Shown here: positions 38,409 through 48,493 of the stretch, one piece after another | Position numbering within the stretch: position 1 is the first letter of the stretch | Layout: each line of letters opens with the position of its first letter | Assembly: GCA_001464055.1 (NCBI GenBank) | Contig: LNET01000100.1 | Span: forward strand, 1 to 64,000 | Direction of reading: 5' to 3' | DNA length: 64,000 nucleotides | Origin: Burkholderiales bacterium Ga0077543 | GTDB taxonomy: Bacteria; Pseudomonadota; Gammaproteobacteria; Burkholderiales; Burkholderiaceae_C | Translations under genes and position numbers: made by a program | Notes under the pieces: model-generated | The model's input: only the letters and a program-made list of their open reading frames with translations | Databases searched by the model: none | What the model was told of the DNA's origin: nothing

Positions 38409-40214
38409 ATGGCCCATGACAACCCCACCGGCAACGCCCCTGGCAACGCCGCGAAGCCCGCCGCCGCGAACTTCCTGCGCGGCATCATCGAACGCGACCT
38501 GGAGGCCGGCACCTGGACGCAGCGCCAATGGGGCGCAAGCCCTGGCGACGGCGCCCACCACGCCGCCGGCCCGCTGGACCCGGCGAAGATCCGCACCCGC
38601 TTCCCGCCCGAACCCAACGGCTACCTGCATGTGGGCCACGCCAAGAGCATCTGCCTGAACTTCGGCCTGGCGCGCGACTACGGCGGCGTGTGCCACCTGC
38701 GCTTCGACGACACCAACCCGGAAAAGGAAGAGCAGGAATACGTCGACGCCATCATCGAGGCCGTGCGCTGGCTGGGCTTCGACTGGAACGCCAACGGCAC
38801 GGAACACCTGTTCTACGCCAGCAACTATTTCGACTTCATGCTGCGCGCGGCCCAGGCGCTGATCGACGCCGGGCTGGCCTACGTGGACGAGCAGAGCGCA
38901 GAGGCCATGCGCGCCAACCGCGGCGACTTCACCACGCCCGGCACCAACAGCCCCTTCCGCGACCGCAGCCCGGCCGAGAACCGCCAGCGTTTTGCCGACA
39001 TGCAAAGCGGCAGCATGCCCGAGGGGGCCGCCGTGCTGCGCGCGAAGATCGACATGGCCAGCCCGAACATCAACCTGCGCGACCCGGCGCTCTACCGCAT
39101 CAAGCACGCCACGCACCACAACACCGGCGACCGCTTCTGCGTCTACCCGATGTACGCCTACGCCCACCCGATCGAGGACGCGCTGGAAAACATCACCCAC
39201 AGCATCTGCACGCTGGAATTCGAAGACCAGCGACCCTGGTACGACTGGCTGCTGGAACGCCTGGCCGACATGGGCCTGCTGAACCGGCCGCTGCCCAAGC
39301 AATACGAATTCGGCCGCCTGAACCTGAGCTATGTCGTCACCAGCAAGCGCAAGCTGCGCGAACTGGTCAGTGAAGGCATCGTCGAAGGCTGGGACGACCC
39401 GCGCATGCCCACGATCTTCGGCATGCGCCGGCGCGGCTACACGCCGGCCTCCATCCGCGCCATGGCCGACGGCAGCGGCGCCAGCAAGACCAATATCTGG
39501 CTCGATTACGGCGTGCTCGAAGGTTGCCTGCGCAACGACCTGGAAGGCCAGGCCCCGCGCGCCATGGCGGTGCTGGACCCCGTGCCGCTGGTGCTGACGA
39601 ACTGGGCCGAAGTCTTCGGCAGCGACGGCCACATCGAAACCTGCCAGGCCCCTGCGCACCTACAACGGCCGGAACTGGGGCAACGCCAGTTCGCCCTGGG
39701 CGCGGCGGTATGGATCGAGCGCGATGACTTCGCCGAAGTGCCAGCCAAGGGCTTCTTCCGCTTGTTCCCGGGCAACAAGGTGCGACTGAAATACGGCATG
39801 GTCGTGGAATGCACGGGCTGCGAGAAAGACGCAGCCGGCCAGGTGACGAAGGTGTTGGCCAGGGTGGTGCCCGACACCCGCAGCGGCACACCCGGTGCCG
39901 ATGCCGTCAAGGTGAAGGGCACGATCACCTGGGTGGGCGCACACGACGCCGTGCCCGCCACCGTGAACCTGTACGACCGCCTGTTCACCGAGGCCCAGCC
40001 CGACGCCGGTGGCCGCGACTTCCGCGAGGTGCTGAACCCCGCCAGCAAACGCGTGGTGCAGGCCTGGCTGGAACCTGGCCTGGCCAGCGCGCAGCGCGAA
40101 GACCGCTTCCAGTTCGAGCGCCACGGCTACTTCGTCGCCGACCGTGTGCAGCATGCGGCAGGGGCCCCGGTGTTCAACCGCATCACCACCTTGAAAGACA
40201 GCTGGGGAACTTGA
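38409..40214 (+). CDS. glnS: Glutaminyl-tRNA synthetase
   Basis: Class I aminoacyl-tRNA synthetase, 601 residues. The HIGH-type motif is HVGH in PNGYLHVGHAKS near residue 75 and the KMSKS-type motif is VTSKRKL near residue 315; the FDDTNPEKE and KIDMASPNINLRDP blocks are GlnRS hallmarks. The N-terminal 55 residues before the catalytic domain are longer than in E. coli. CAAAAT lies 6 nt before the ATG as a possible -10. Confidence 0.97.
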   Translation: MAHDNPTGNAPGNAAKPAAANFLRGIIERDLEAGTWTQRQWGASPGDGAHHAAGPLDPAKIRTRFPPEPNGYLHVGHAKSICLNFGLARDYGGVCHLRFDDTNPEKEEQEYVDAIIEAVRWLGFDWNANGTEHLFYASNYFDFMLRAAQALIDAGLAYVDEQSAEAMRANRGDFTTPGTNSPFRDRSPAENRQRFADMQSGSMPEGAAVLRAKIDMASPNINLRDPALYRIKHATHHNTGDRFCVYPMYAYAHPIEDALENITHSICTLEFEDQRPWYDWLLERLADMGLLNRPLPKQYEFGRLNLSYVVTSKRKLRELVSEGIVEGWDDPRMPTIFGMRRRGYTPASIRAMADGSGASKTNIWLDYGVLEGCLRNDLEGQAPRAMAVLDPVPLVLTNWAEVFGSDGHIETCQAPAHLQRPELGQRQFALGAAVWIERDDFAEVPAKGFFRLFPGNKVRLKYGMVVECTGCEKDAAGQVTKVLARVVPDTRSGTPGADAVKVKGTITWVGAHDAVPATVNLYDRLFTEAQPDAGGRDFREVLNPASKRVVQAWLEPGLASAQREDRFQFERHGYFVADRVQHAAGAPVFNRITTLKDSWGT

Positions 40215-40265
40215 GCGCAAGATACGGGGTCGACCCTGTCTTTGCGATTTGTCGAGGAGAACGCC

Positions 40266-40772
40266 ATGCGCAAGCCCCTGTTCACCCTGTCACGTCTGGC
40301 TCTTTCGGCACTGGCCGTGGCCGGCCTGCTGGCCCTGCCGGCGCATGCCGCTGGCACGGTCGAGGTGAAGTACGTCGAAGCCGAGAAGTTCATGGACTTC
40401 GGCTTCGGCAAGTTCGAACGTGACCGCAACCAGGCCAGCCTGGACCAGTCGTTCCAGCGCCTGGCCAGGCTGCTGCCGGACGGCCAGACCCTGAAGATCG
40501 ACGTGCTCGACGTCGACCTGGCTGGCGAGGTTCGGCATGGCGCGGTGCGTGACGTCCGCGTGGTGCGCGGTGGCGTCGACTGGCCCCGCATCAAGCTGCG
40601 CTACAGCCTGCAGGCCGGCACCACCACGCTGAAGTCGGGCGAACAGAGCGTCGCCGACATGCACTATCTGTTCGGAGTGCGCAGCTTCGGCCCGCGCGAT
40701 GGCGCCCTGCCCTACGAACAGCGGCTGATCGACCGCTGGTTCAGCGAAACTATCGCTTCTTCCAACCACTGA
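40266..40772 (+). CDS. DUF3016 family exported protein
   Basis: 168 residues with a clear Sec signal peptide (cleavage after AHA near residue 25), so probably periplasmic. The VEVKYVEAEKFMDFGFG and DWPRIKLRYSL segments fit DUF3016, function unknown. The start is ATG 40266 behind GAGGAG. It may be co-transcribed with the FKBP gene 10 bp downstream. Confidence 0.8.
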   Translation: MRKPLFTLSRLALSALAVAGLLALPAHAAGTVEVKYVEAEKFMDFGFGKFERDRNQASLDQSFQRLARLLPDGQTLKIDVLDVDLAGEVRHGAVRDVRVVRGGVDWPRIKLRYSLQAGTTTLKSGEQSVADMHYLFGVRSFGPRDGALPYEQRLIDRWFSETIASSNH

Positions 40773-40782
40773 CAGCCTGCCC

Positions 40783-41238
40783 ATGACCTGCCTCGCCCGC
40801 CTTGCCTGCACTTCCGTCCTGGCCGCCTTGTTGATCACCAGCGCCTGGGCCCAGGCACCTGCCAGCGACGCACTGGCCAAGGCCGCCGCCGCCAAGGGCG
40901 CGGTCGTCACCGGCAGCGGCCTGGTGTATCTGTCGATGAAGGAAGGCAGCGGCGCTTCACCGGCAGCCACCGACACCGTGCGCGTGCACTACCGCGGCAG
41001 CTTTCCCGACGGCAAGGAATTCGACAGCAGCTATTCGCGCGGAGAACCCACCAGCTTCCCGCTGAACCGCGTCATCAGGTGCTGGACCGAAGGCGTGGCC
41101 AAAATGAAGGTGGGCGGCAAGGCCAGGCTCACCTGCCCGGCAGCCATCGCCTATGGCGAGCGCGGCACGCCGGGCGGCCCGATCCCGCCGAACGCGGTGC
41201 TGCAGTTCGAAGTGGAATTGCTGGCGATCAACAAGTAG
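40783..41238 (+). CDS. Periplasmic FKBP-type peptidyl-prolyl isomerase
   Basis: 151 residues: a signal peptide (cleavage after AWA near residue 23), then one FKBP domain with VRVHYRGSFPDGKEFDSSY and the IPPNAVLQFEVELL ending. Speeds proline isomerisation during folding of exported proteins. The usual VIPGWTEG motif reads VIRCWTEG, an odd Cys in the pocket edge. No dimerisation domain as in Mip/FkpA. Confidence 0.9.
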   Translation: MTCLARLACTSVLAALLITSAWAQAPASDALAKAAAAKGAVVTGSGLVYLSMKEGSGASPAATDTVRVHYRGSFPDGKEFDSSYSRGEPTSFPLNRVIRCWTEGVAKMKVGGKARLTCPAAIAYGERGTPGGPIPPNAVLQFEVELLAINK

Positions 41239-41265
41239 CGCCCGGCAGCGCCTGCGTCGGGAAGC

Positions 41266-42186
41266 TCAGGCCGGCCTGGCCGCGGGCAGCAGCTTTTTCA
41301 CCAGCATCACGGCGCCGACGATCACGGCGCCGGCCGCCACCCCCACCAGGCCATTGGCCAGCGTTGGAAGCAGCGCCTGCGCCAGCGTGCCCAGGCCCAG
41401 CGCGTAGCCTTCGACGCCGTGGGCGATGACCGGGACGCCGTGCACCAGGATGCCGCCGCCCACCAGGAACATCGCGGCGGTGCCCACCACCGACAGCGTC
41501 TTCATCAGCCAGGGCGCCGCTGCCAGGATCCCGCGGCCCACGGCCTGCTGGGCGCCCGTCTGGCGCTGGGTCAGCCACAGCCCCAGGTCGTCCAGCTTCA
41601 CGATGCCGGCAACCAGACCGTAGACCCCCACGGTGAACAGCAGGGCCAGGCCCGACATCACCGTCACCTGCGTCGAGAACGGCGCATCCGCCACCGTGCC
41701 CAGCGTGATGGCGACGATTTCCGCCGACAGGATGAAGTCAGTGCGCACTGCGCCCTTGATCTTGTCCTTCTCGAAAGCCACCAGATCGACCTTCGGGTCT
41801 GCCAAGGCCGCTTCCAGCTCGGCCTTGCGCGCCTGGTCGAGCTCTGGCGGGTGGAGGAACCGGTGTGCCAGTTTCTCGAAGCCTTCGTAGCAGAGAAAGG
41901 CGCCGCCGAGCATCAGCAGGGGCGTCACCAGCCAGGGCGCGAAGGCGCCGATGGCCAGCGCCGAAGGCACCAGGATGAGCTTGTTGACGAACGAGCCCTT
42001 GGCCACCGCCCAGACCACCGGCAGTTCGCGCTCGGCACTGACGCCCGTGACCTGCTGCGCGTTCAGCGCCAGGTCGTCGCCCAGCACGCCGGCGGTCTTC
42101 TTCGCCGCCACCTTGCTGAGCACGGCAACGTCGTCCAGCACCGTGGCGATGTCGTCGAACAGCGCGAAAAAACTACTACCAGCCAT
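41266..42186 (-). CDS. DUF808 (YedI-like) inner-membrane protein
   Basis: 306 residues. N-terminal [19 protein letters not shown] is the family signature; about six membrane segments follow. Function unknown. On the minus strand CAGAAT ends 6 nt before the ATG. It diverges from the HDOD gene across 63 bp. Confidence 0.87.
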   Translation of the reverse strand: MAGSSFFALFDDIATVLDDVAVLSKVAAKKTAGVLGDDLALNAQQVTGVSAERELPVVWAVAKGSFVNKLILVPSALAIGAFAPWLVTPLLMLGGAFLCYEGFEKLAHRFLHPPELDQARKAELEAALADPKVDLVAFEKDKIKGAVRTDFILSAEIVAITLGTVADAPFSTQVTVMSGLALLFTVGVYGLVAGIVKLDDLGLWLTQRQTGAQQAVGRGILAAAPWLMKTLSVVGTAAMFLVGGGILVHGVPVIAHGVEGYALGLGTLAQALLPTLANGLVGVAAGAVIVGAVMLVKKLLPAARPA

Positions 42187-42212
42187 AGGGCTATTCTGCC
42201 TGCAACCAGGCC

Positions 42213-42239
42213 TTCAGCCGCGCTGTCCGCGGCCGATAA
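42213..42239 (+). promoter_or_regulatory. Sigma-28-like site before HDOD gene
   Basis: TTCAG, 14 nt, GCCGATAA (42232-42239). The -10 is a perfect FliA match and the -35 is partial. It ends 10 nt before the ATG. Confidence 0.4.
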
Positions 42240-42249
42240 ACCGGGGGCC

Positions 42250-43191
42250 ATGAGCCAAACCACCTTGCCCGCCCCCGCCGCCCCTGCCACCGCCAGCGCC
42301 ACTGCCGCAGCCCAGACATCCGCCGCCGCAGGAACCAGTCAGCGGGTCGCCCAGGAACTCGACCAGGCCCGACGGACCGGGCCGCTGCGCCAGATCCAGA
42401 TTCCGCCCTGCCCGACCCTGCTGGTGCGCCTGCGGGCGGCGATGGCCCACGCCGAGCCCGACCTGGGCGAGGTGTCGCGCATTGCCGGCAGCGACGTGGC
42501 CATGTCGGCCACGCTGCTGCGCAATGCCAACGGGCCCCTGCATGCCGCAGGGCAGCCGGTGCACACGATCGGACAGGCCATGAACCGCCTGGGCCTGAAG
42601 CAGACCGCGGCATTGATGACGGGCTTCCTGCTGCGCCATGCCGTGCCGGTGAACCACCCGCAGCTGCGCCGCTTCTGGGAACGCTCGGCCCTGCGCGCTG
42701 CAGCCATGCGTTTCCTGGCCGGGCAACTGCCCGGGCTGGACCCGGACCTGGCCCACCTGTACGGGCTGTTCAGCCATGTCGGCCAGCCGGTGCTGCTGCA
42801 GTGCGTGAAGGGCTACGGCGGCACCCTGGTGGAGGCCGGCGCGCGCATCGACCGGTCTTTCGTCGCCACCGAGAATGCCAACCACCGCACCGACCACGCC
42901 GTGGTCGGCGCGATGGTCGCGCGGGCCTGGCATGTCGCGCCGGTGGTGGTGTCGGCCATCCGCCTGCACCACGACCTGGGACTGGTCGGTGGCCAGACGG
43001 TCGACCCCGAAGTGCAGACCCTGGTGGCCGCCGGTCTGGTGGCCGAACACCTGATGCGCGATCACGAAGGCCTGGACGCCGAGGCCGACTGGACCCAGCA
43101 CCAGGCTGCAGCGCTGCACTGGCTGGGCTTCAGCAGCGACGACCTGGCGGACTGGCAGGAAGCGCTGCAGGCGGCCATGGATGCCGCCTGA
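42250..43191 (+). CDS. HDOD-domain signalling protein
   Basis: 313 residues: an Ala/Thr-rich N-terminal 40, then an HDOD domain (about 50-290) with PPCPTLLVRLRAA and RIAGSDVAMSATLLRNANGP. HDOD proteins are HD-GYP relatives without the full metal site and often act in motility or cyclic-di-GMP signalling. The ATG 42250 sits just after a GCCGATAA element. Confidence 0.85.
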   Translation: MSQTTLPAPAAPATASATAAAQTSAAAGTSQRVAQELDQARRTGPLRQIQIPPCPTLLVRLRAAMAHAEPDLGEVSRIAGSDVAMSATLLRNANGPLHAAGQPVHTIGQAMNRLGLKQTAALMTGFLLRHAVPVNHPQLRRFWERSALRAAAMRFLAGQLPGLDPDLAHLYGLFSHVGQPVLLQCVKGYGGTLVEAGARIDRSFVATENANHRTDHAVVGAMVARAWHVAPVVVSAIRLHHDLGLVGGQTVDPEVQTLVAAGLVAEHLMRDHEGLDAEADWTQHQAAALHWLGFSSDDLADWQEALQAAMDAA

Positions 43192-43269
43192 GCCGGTTCG
43201 GCGCCCGATCTGGTCCGGCCCGTTGCTTTAGCTGCGGCTCCGGCTGGGGCTGCGGCATCATCGGCCGCC

Positions 43270-44475
43270 ATGCGCGAGCATTTTCTGCTGGACCCGGCGG
43301 TCCGCTTCCTGAACCACGGCTCGTTCGGCGCCTGCCCGGCCGAGGTGTTCGACGAACTCCAGCGCTGGCAGCGCGAACTGGAGCGCAATCCGGTGGCCTT
43401 TCTCGGCCGCCGCTCGGGCGAACTGCTGGCGCAGGCGCGCACCGTGCTGGCCGACACGATGGGCGCCCACGCCGACGACCTGGCCTGGGTGCCCAACGCC
43501 ACGACCGGCGTGAACACCGTGGCGCGCTCGCTGCGGCTGCAGCCGGGCGACGAGGTGCTGGGCACCGACCACGAATACGGCGCGTGCGTGGCCACCTGGC
43601 AGCAGGTGTGCGCCCGCGCCGGCGCGCACTACCGCGAGCTGGCCCTGCCCCTGCCCTTCGAGCCCGCCGAGGTGCTGCCGCGGGTGCTGGCAGCCATCGG
43701 GCCGCGCACGCGTGTGCTCTTCCTGAGCCACATCACGTCCACCACGGCCCTGGTGCTGCCGGTGGCCGAACTCTGCGCCGCCGCGCGGGCGCGCGGCATC
43801 ACCACGGTCATTGACGGCGCGCACGCGCCGGGTCAGATCGACCTGGACCTGGCCGCCATCGGCGCCGACTTCTACACCGGCAACTGCCACAAGTGGCTGT
43901 GCGCGCCCAAGGGCGCGGCTTTCCTGCACGTGCGACCCGAGCACCAGGCCGAGATCGAGGCCCCGGTGGTCAGCTGGGGCCATGTCGCCGACGGCCTGGG
44001 CGGCCACACCGGCTTGGACGCCTACACCGGCCGCACGCGGCTGGAGCGGCGGCTGCAATGGCAGGGCACGCGCGACCTGGCGGCCTTTCTCAGCGTGCCG
44101 GCGGCCATCGCCTTCCAGCGCCGCCACGGCTGGGCAGCCTGGCGCCAGCGCTGCCACGAAGCCGCCTGCGCCACGCGTGCGCGGGTGCTGGCCGCCACCG
44201 GCTTGCCGCTGCCTTCACCCGATGCGGCGCACGGGCAGATGGTGATCATCCCCGTGAAGCTGCCCGCCGCCCTGGATGCAGACGGCCTGCGCCGCTGGCT
44301 GCAAGAGACTCACCGCATCGAGGTGCCGGTGACCCAGCACGCCGGACAGGTGTTCGTGCGCCTGTCGGTGCAGGCTTACAACCAGCCCGACGAACTGGAC
44401 GCGCTGGTCAGCGCTCTGCTGCAGATGCCAGGCGCCGACGCGCCAGCACGCCAAAGCCGATCAGGCCAGCCATGA
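43270..44475 (+). CDS. Isopenicillin-N-epimerase-like class V PLP enzyme
   Basis: 401 residues, fold-type I. The start FLNHGSFGACP (residues 13-23) and PLP lysine in GNCHKWLCAPKG near residue 205 are typical of the CefD-like/cysteine-desulfurase-like branch. In non-streptomycetes these are not antibiotic enzymes; substrate unknown. Its last 68 bp overlap the end of the SGNH gene on the other strand. Confidence 0.83.
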   Translation: MREHFLLDPAVRFLNHGSFGACPAEVFDELQRWQRELERNPVAFLGRRSGELLAQARTVLADTMGAHADDLAWVPNATTGVNTVARSLRLQPGDEVLGTDHEYGACVATWQQVCARAGAHYRELALPLPFEPAEVLPRVLAAIGPRTRVLFLSHITSTTALVLPVAELCAAARARGITTVIDGAHAPGQIDLDLAAIGADFYTGNCHKWLCAPKGAAFLHVRPEHQAEIEAPVVSWGHVADGLGGHTGLDAYTGRTRLERRLQWQGTRDLAAFLSVPAAIAFQRRHGWAAWRQRCHEAACATRARVLAATGLPLPSPDAAHGQMVIIPVKLPAALDADGLRRWLQETHRIEVPVTQHAGQVFVRLSVQAYNQPDELDALVSALLQMPGADAPARQSRSGQP

Positions 44476-45463
44476 ACAGCCACACCGTGCCCGGCTCGGG
44501 CACGGCCGCCAGCATGGCACCGGCCACCAGGGTCTGCGTGTAGGCCGTGGGGTGAATGCCGTCCCAGAACAGCGCCGTTGCCGGGTCGCAGCCGTTGCCG
44601 GCAAAGCCGCAGGCCTGGGTGACATTGGTGAAGCCAAAGGCCGCCGGGTTGGCCGCGTAACTGCCGACGAGACCGAACAGGTCGAAGATTTGCGCGCCGC
44701 TGCCCGCCAGCGCCGCGCCCAGCGCGGTGTTGTAAGCCGCAGAGATGAAGCTGGCCGCCCCTGCCGCCGCAGGGCCGCCGGCCAGCGCCGCCGGCGACAG
44801 GCCGACGTTCGGCACGTTCCAGACCACGATGTTGCTGGCGCCGGCAGTTCGCAGGCTGCCGACCATCTGCGCCGTGGCGGTGGCAAAGGCGGTGGCCCCG
44901 GCCGAAGTCAGGGCCCCGATGTTGGCGGGGTTGGCTGCCACGGCCTCGAGTGTGTCGCGCACGTCGTTGCCACCGCCAGCGATGACGTACAACGCGCTCG
45001 AAGACACGGTGGTCGAGGCGAGGTGCGCGTTGAGCTGCGTGCGCACGCTGGCGGGGAAGGGCGCCGGGATGAAGGGCGGGGCACCGACACCGTCGGCCGT
45101 CATCCGGGCACCGCCGAAGGCGTAGTTGCCGCCGCCTGCCAGCGAAGGCAAGGCGAAGCTGGCCAGCCCAAGGCCCGCGGCAAAGCTGTTCACCCACACC
45201 GGCCCGTTGCTGTAGGTGGGCCGCTGCCCCGGCGCCGAGGCGTAGGGCAGAGAAGGGATGAAGGTGGCGCTGGTCGGGTTCGGGCCGGTCAGGCCGCCGA
45301 ACACCAGGTTGTTGTTGCCGCCATCGGACAGGCTGTCGCCGAAGACGTACAAGGCGCTGAAGCCGGGTGTGTCGCCCAGCGCCGAGGTCTGGGCCTGCGC
45401 GCCCAGGCTGCACAGGGCGATGGCGGCGGCGATGGCCAGCCGGCTGGAAAGTGTGTGGTTCAT
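44408..45463 (-). CDS. SGNH/GDSL esterase with PEP-CTERM anchor
   Basis: 351 residues: a signal peptide (cleavage after AQA near residue 25), an SGNH esterase domain with GDSLSD (catalytic Ser, near residue 43), NDVRDTL and the DGIHPT Asp/His pair near residue 310, then VPEPGTVWLFMAGLIGFG and a basic tail. The last part is a PEP-CTERM sorting signal, so the protein is probably handled by exosortase and secreted or outer-surface. The start is ATG 45463. The anchor is encoded opposite the C-terminus of the convergent gene. Confidence 0.9.
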   Translation of the reverse strand: MNHTLSSRLAIAAAIALCSLGAQAQTSALGDTPGFSALYVFGDSLSDGGNNNLVFGGLTGPNPTSATFIPSLPYASAPGQRPTYSNGPVWVNSFAAGLGLASFALPSLAGGGNYAFGGARMTADGVGAPPFIPAPFPASVRTQLNAHLASTTVSSSALYVIAGGGNDVRDTLEAVAANPANIGALTSAGATAFATATAQMVGSLRTAGASNIVVWNVPNVGLSPAALAGGPAAAGAASFISAAYNTALGAALAGSGAQIFDLFGLVGSYAANPAAFGFTNVTQACGFAGNGCDPATALFWDGIHPTAYTQTLVAGAMLAAVPEPGTVWLFMAGLIGFGVLARRRLASAAER

Positions 45464-45575
45464 GACGAGGGTCCGCAAGGCTTCCTGTAAGGCCGGGAAA
45501 GTACCACGCGCTTCGCGCGCAGGGATCGGGCCATCCCCTGCCGTCCCCCGCGATCGCGGGGCCTGCCGCCGGCCT

Positions 45576-47909
45576 TCAGCGCGGCTTTTTACGCACCGGC
45601 GGCTTGGCCACACCCGGCCGTGGCGGCAGGCCGGTGTGCTGGGTCAGCAGGCGGCCCTGGGTCACCACCGAGGTGCGTGCGCCCTGGGCAGTACTGTTCT
45701 TGCGACGTGTGCTGGTGTAGGCGCCTTCGCTGCCGGCCGCAGGCTGGTAGCTGGGAATGAGCTGGTGCCTGCCGTTGCCGATCAGGTCGGCGCGGCCCAT
45801 GGCCTTGAGCGCATCGCGCAGCAAGGGCCAGTTGTTCGGGTCGTGCCAGCGCAGGAAGGCCTTGTGCAGCCGGCGGCGCTTTTCGCCACGCACGATGTCG
45901 ACTTTTTCGGCGCGGGCCTCGGGACCCTCGGTCTGCCGGCTGATGCCCTTCAGCGGGTTCAGGCCGCTGTGGTACATCGCCGTGGCGGTGGCCATCGGGC
46001 TGGGGTAGAAGGTCTGCACCTGGTCGGCCTTGAAACCGTGCTGCTTGAGCCACAGCGCCAGGTTCATCATGTCCTCGTCGCGCGTGCCGGGGTGCGCGGC
46101 GATGAAGTAGGGGATGAGGTACTGCTTCTTGCCGGCCTCGGCGCTGTACTGGTCGAACAGCTGCTTGAATCGGTCGTAGCTGCCGATGCCCGGCTTCATC
46201 ATCTTCGACAGCGGCCCGCCTTCGGTGTGTTCGGGCGCGATCTTCAGGTAGCCGCCCACGTGGTGCGTGACCAGTTCCTTGATGTATTCCGGGCTCTTCA
46301 CGGCCAGGTCGTAGCGCAGGCCGCTGCCGATGAGGATCTTCTTCACGCCGCGCAGCGCGCGGGCGCGGCGGTACATCCTGATCAGCGGGCCGTGGTCGGT
46401 GTTCAGGTTCGGGCAGATGCCGGGATAGACGCAGCTGGGCTTGCGGCAGGCGGCTTCGATTTCCGGGCTCTTGCAGCCGATGCGCCACATGTTGGCCGTG
46501 GGCCCGCCCAGGTCGCTGACGACACCGGTGAAGCCCTTGACCTTGTCGCGCATCTCCTCGATTTCGCGGATCACGCTGTCTTCACTGCGGCTCTGGATGA
46601 TGCGCCCTTCGTGCTCGGTGATGCTGCAGAAGGTGCAGCCACCGAAACACCCGCGCATGATGTTCACGCTGAAGCGGATCATTTCCCAGGCCGGGATCTT
46701 GGTCACGCCGTCGTGTCCGCCCTGCTCGTCGGCGTAGGCCGGATGCGGGCTGCGCGCATACGGCAGGTCGAAGACATGGTCCATCTCGGGCGTGGCCAGC
46801 GGAATGGGCGGCGGGTTGACCCACAGGTCCCTGTCGCCATGCGCCTGCACCAGCGCCCGGGCATTGCCGGGGTTGGTTTCCAGGTGCAGCACGCGATTGG
46901 CGTGGGCGTAGAGCACGGGGTCGCTTTTCACCTGCTCGTAGCTGGGCAGGCGGACGACCGTCCGGTCGCGCGGGGGCAGCTTCACGGCACCGGCCGCCTT
47001 GCGCGACACCGGCATCGCCACGGTCAGCCCGGCCGGGGCCGCGGCGCCGTCCTTGCTGCAGCTGGCGCCCTTGGCCTGGGCCACTTCCTCGGTCGTCAGA
47101 TAAGGGTTGATGAATTCGTCGACCCGGCCGGGGCGGTCGACTTCGGTCGAATCGAGCTCGTAGCAGTCGGCAAAGGCCGTGACACCGCGGTCGTCGGTGC
47201 GGCGCATGAAGGCGGTGCCGCGCACGTCGGTGATCTGCTCGACGGGCTCGCGCGCCGCCAGCCGGTGCGAGATCTCGATGATGGCGCGTTCGGCATTGCC
47301 GTAGACCAGCAGGTCGGCCTTGCTGTCGACCAGGATGCTGCGGCGCACCTTGTCCTGCCAGTAGTCGTAATGCGCAATGCGGCGAAGGCTGGCTTCGATG
47401 CCGCCGATGATCACCGGCACGTCCTTGTAGGCTTCGTTGCAGCGCTGGGTGTAGACCAGGGTGGCGCGGTCGGGCCGCTTGCCGCCCACGCCGCCTGGCG
47501 TGTAGGCGTCGTCGCTGCGCAGCTTGCGGTCGGCGGTGTAGCGGTTGATCATCGAATCCATGTTCCCGGCGGCGACGCCGAAGTACAGGTTCGGGCGGCC
47601 CAGCGCGCGAAAGGGGTCGGCGCTTTGCCAGTCGGGCTGGGCGATGATGCCGACGCGGAAGCCCTGCGCTTCCAGGGTGCGCCCGATCACGGCCATGCCG
47701 AAGCTGGGGTGGTCGACATAGGCATCGCCGGTGACGATGACGATGTCGCAGCTGTCCCAGCCCAGCTGCTCCATTTCCGCCCGGCACATGGGCAGGAAAG
47801 GCGCAGGGCCGAAACGCTTGGCCCAATGGGGCTTGTAGGCCGTGATGGGCTTGGGGGCCGCAGCGCCTGGAGCCAGGCCTGCGGGACGTTCGATGACGAC
47901 GCGTGACAT
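45576..47909 (-). CDS. YgiQ family radical SAM protein
   Basis: 777 residues. An N-terminal UPF0313 domain ([22 protein letters not shown] near the start), then radical SAM with the 4Fe-4S motif CFGGCTFC near residue 420, and a C-terminal Arg/Lys-rich tail. Reaction unknown. The long open frame on the opposite strand (45258-47906) is a high-GC shadow of this gene. CCTGGA-N3-TCCAGG (47911-47925) overlaps a GACAAT that ends 6 nt before the ATG. Confidence 0.93.
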   Translation of the reverse strand: MSRVVIERPAGLAPGAAAPKPITAYKPHWAKRFGPAPFLPMCRAEMEQLGWDSCDIVIVTGDAYVDHPSFGMAVIGRTLEAQGFRVGIIAQPDWQSADPFRALGRPNLYFGVAAGNMDSMINRYTADRKLRSDDAYTPGGVGGKRPDRATLVYTQRCNEAYKDVPVIIGGIEASLRRIAHYDYWQDKVRRSILVDSKADLLVYGNAERAIIEISHRLAAREPVEQITDVRGTAFMRRTDDRGVTAFADCYELDSTEVDRPGRVDEFINPYLTTEEVAQAKGASCSKDGAAAPAGLTVAMPVSRKAAGAVKLPPRDRTVVRLPSYEQVKSDPVLYAHANRVLHLETNPGNARALVQAHGDRDLWVNPPPIPLATPEMDHVFDLPYARSPHPAYADEQGGHDGVTKIPAWEMIRFSVNIMRGCFGGCTFCSITEHEGRIIQSRSEDSVIREIEEMRDKVKGFTGVVSDLGGPTANMWRIGCKSPEIEAACRKPSCVYPGICPNLNTDHGPLIRMYRRARALRGVKKILIGSGLRYDLAVKSPEYIKELVTHHVGGYLKIAPEHTEGGPLSKMMKPGIGSYDRFKQLFDQYSAEAGKKQYLIPYFIAAHPGTRDEDMMNLALWLKQHGFKADQVQTFYPSPMATATAMYHSGLNPLKGISRQTEGPEARAEKVDIVRGEKRRRLHKAFLRWHDPNNWPLLRDALKAMGRADLIGNGRHQLIPSYQPAAGSEGAYTSTRRKNSTAQGARTSVVTQGRLLTQHTGLPPRPGVAKPPVRKKPR

Positions 47910-47975
47910 CCCTGGATTGTCCAGGGTTTGCCACGACCTTGGGGCAACCGGGGCAACCGGGTTGCCAACAGGGCC

Positions 47976-48003
47976 TCAAGTGCCGGCTCAACCGCGCCGA
48001 TAC
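47976..48003 (+). promoter_or_regulatory. Sigma-28-like site before small membrane protein gene
   Basis: TCAAG (47976-47980), 15 nt, GCCGATAC (47996-48003), then 7 nt to the ATG. Spacing is one base longer than consensus. Confidence 0.45.
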
Positions 48004-48010
48004 ACCGTCC

Positions 48011-48418
48011 ATGAACGAGGTCCTGTCCTGGCTGGCATGGGGCGTTGGCATTCTGGTGCTGGCGGCCTTCGTCGTGGCCGGCTGGGAGCACCTGGTCCGC
48101 GAAGCCCATGGCCGGCGGCGGATGGCCCGTGATGAGGACAGCGACATGCCGCGCCATGCCATGTCGATCGATGTGCGCCTGGACACCCAGGCCGCGGCAC
48201 TGGCCGCGGAGACACCCGAGCCTGCCGACCCGCCCACCGATCGCCAGAACCGCCTGAGCGCGTTGGCCGAGGCCCTGGCCCGCGCGGCCGACCCGAGCCG
48301 CGCACCGCTGGACCGGGGTCACTGGATGGACACCACGCCGAGGGTCGTCGGCCTGGATCGGCCAGCCCTGGCTGAACGCGACAGGCCGCGCGAAAAGGGC
48401 AGCAGCTCTCACGGCTGA
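48011..48418 (+). CDS. Single-pass membrane protein, unknown (135 aa)
   Basis: 135 residues: one N-terminal membrane segment (WLAWGVGILVLAAFVVAGW, 7-25) followed by a charged, Pro/Ala-rich cytoplasmic-type tail. No known domain. The start is set at ATG 48011, just after a sigma-28-like element; upstream codons in frame look non-coding. Confidence 0.65.
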   Translation: MNEVLSWLAWGVGILVLAAFVVAGWEHLVREAHGRRRMARDEDSDMPRHAMSIDVRLDTQAAALAAETPEPADPPTDRQNRLSALAEALARAADPSRAPLDRGHWMDTTPRVVGLDRPALAERDRPREKGSSSHG

Positions 48419-48493
48419 GACCGGGAGAGAATCGGGCGCCCCGGCCTCGCCCGGCCAACCTGCCCCACAGCTGCCCGAACCCCGGCGTTGCAG

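Noticed and set aside
40227-40236. GGGTCGACCC palindrome as a REP-type repeat
   Set aside because: Single copy in the window and no RAYT transposase nearby.
43270-44475. Beta-lactam biosynthesis by the epimerase-like enzyme
   Set aside because: No other beta-lactam genes; the family is broad and most members outside streptomycetes have other roles.
45258-47906. 882-codon open frame on the plus strand opposite ygiQ
   Set aside because: The product is low-complexity, rich in His/Gly/Val/Arg with no domain, while the minus frame encodes a clear YgiQ. High-GC antisense frames stay open by codon bias.
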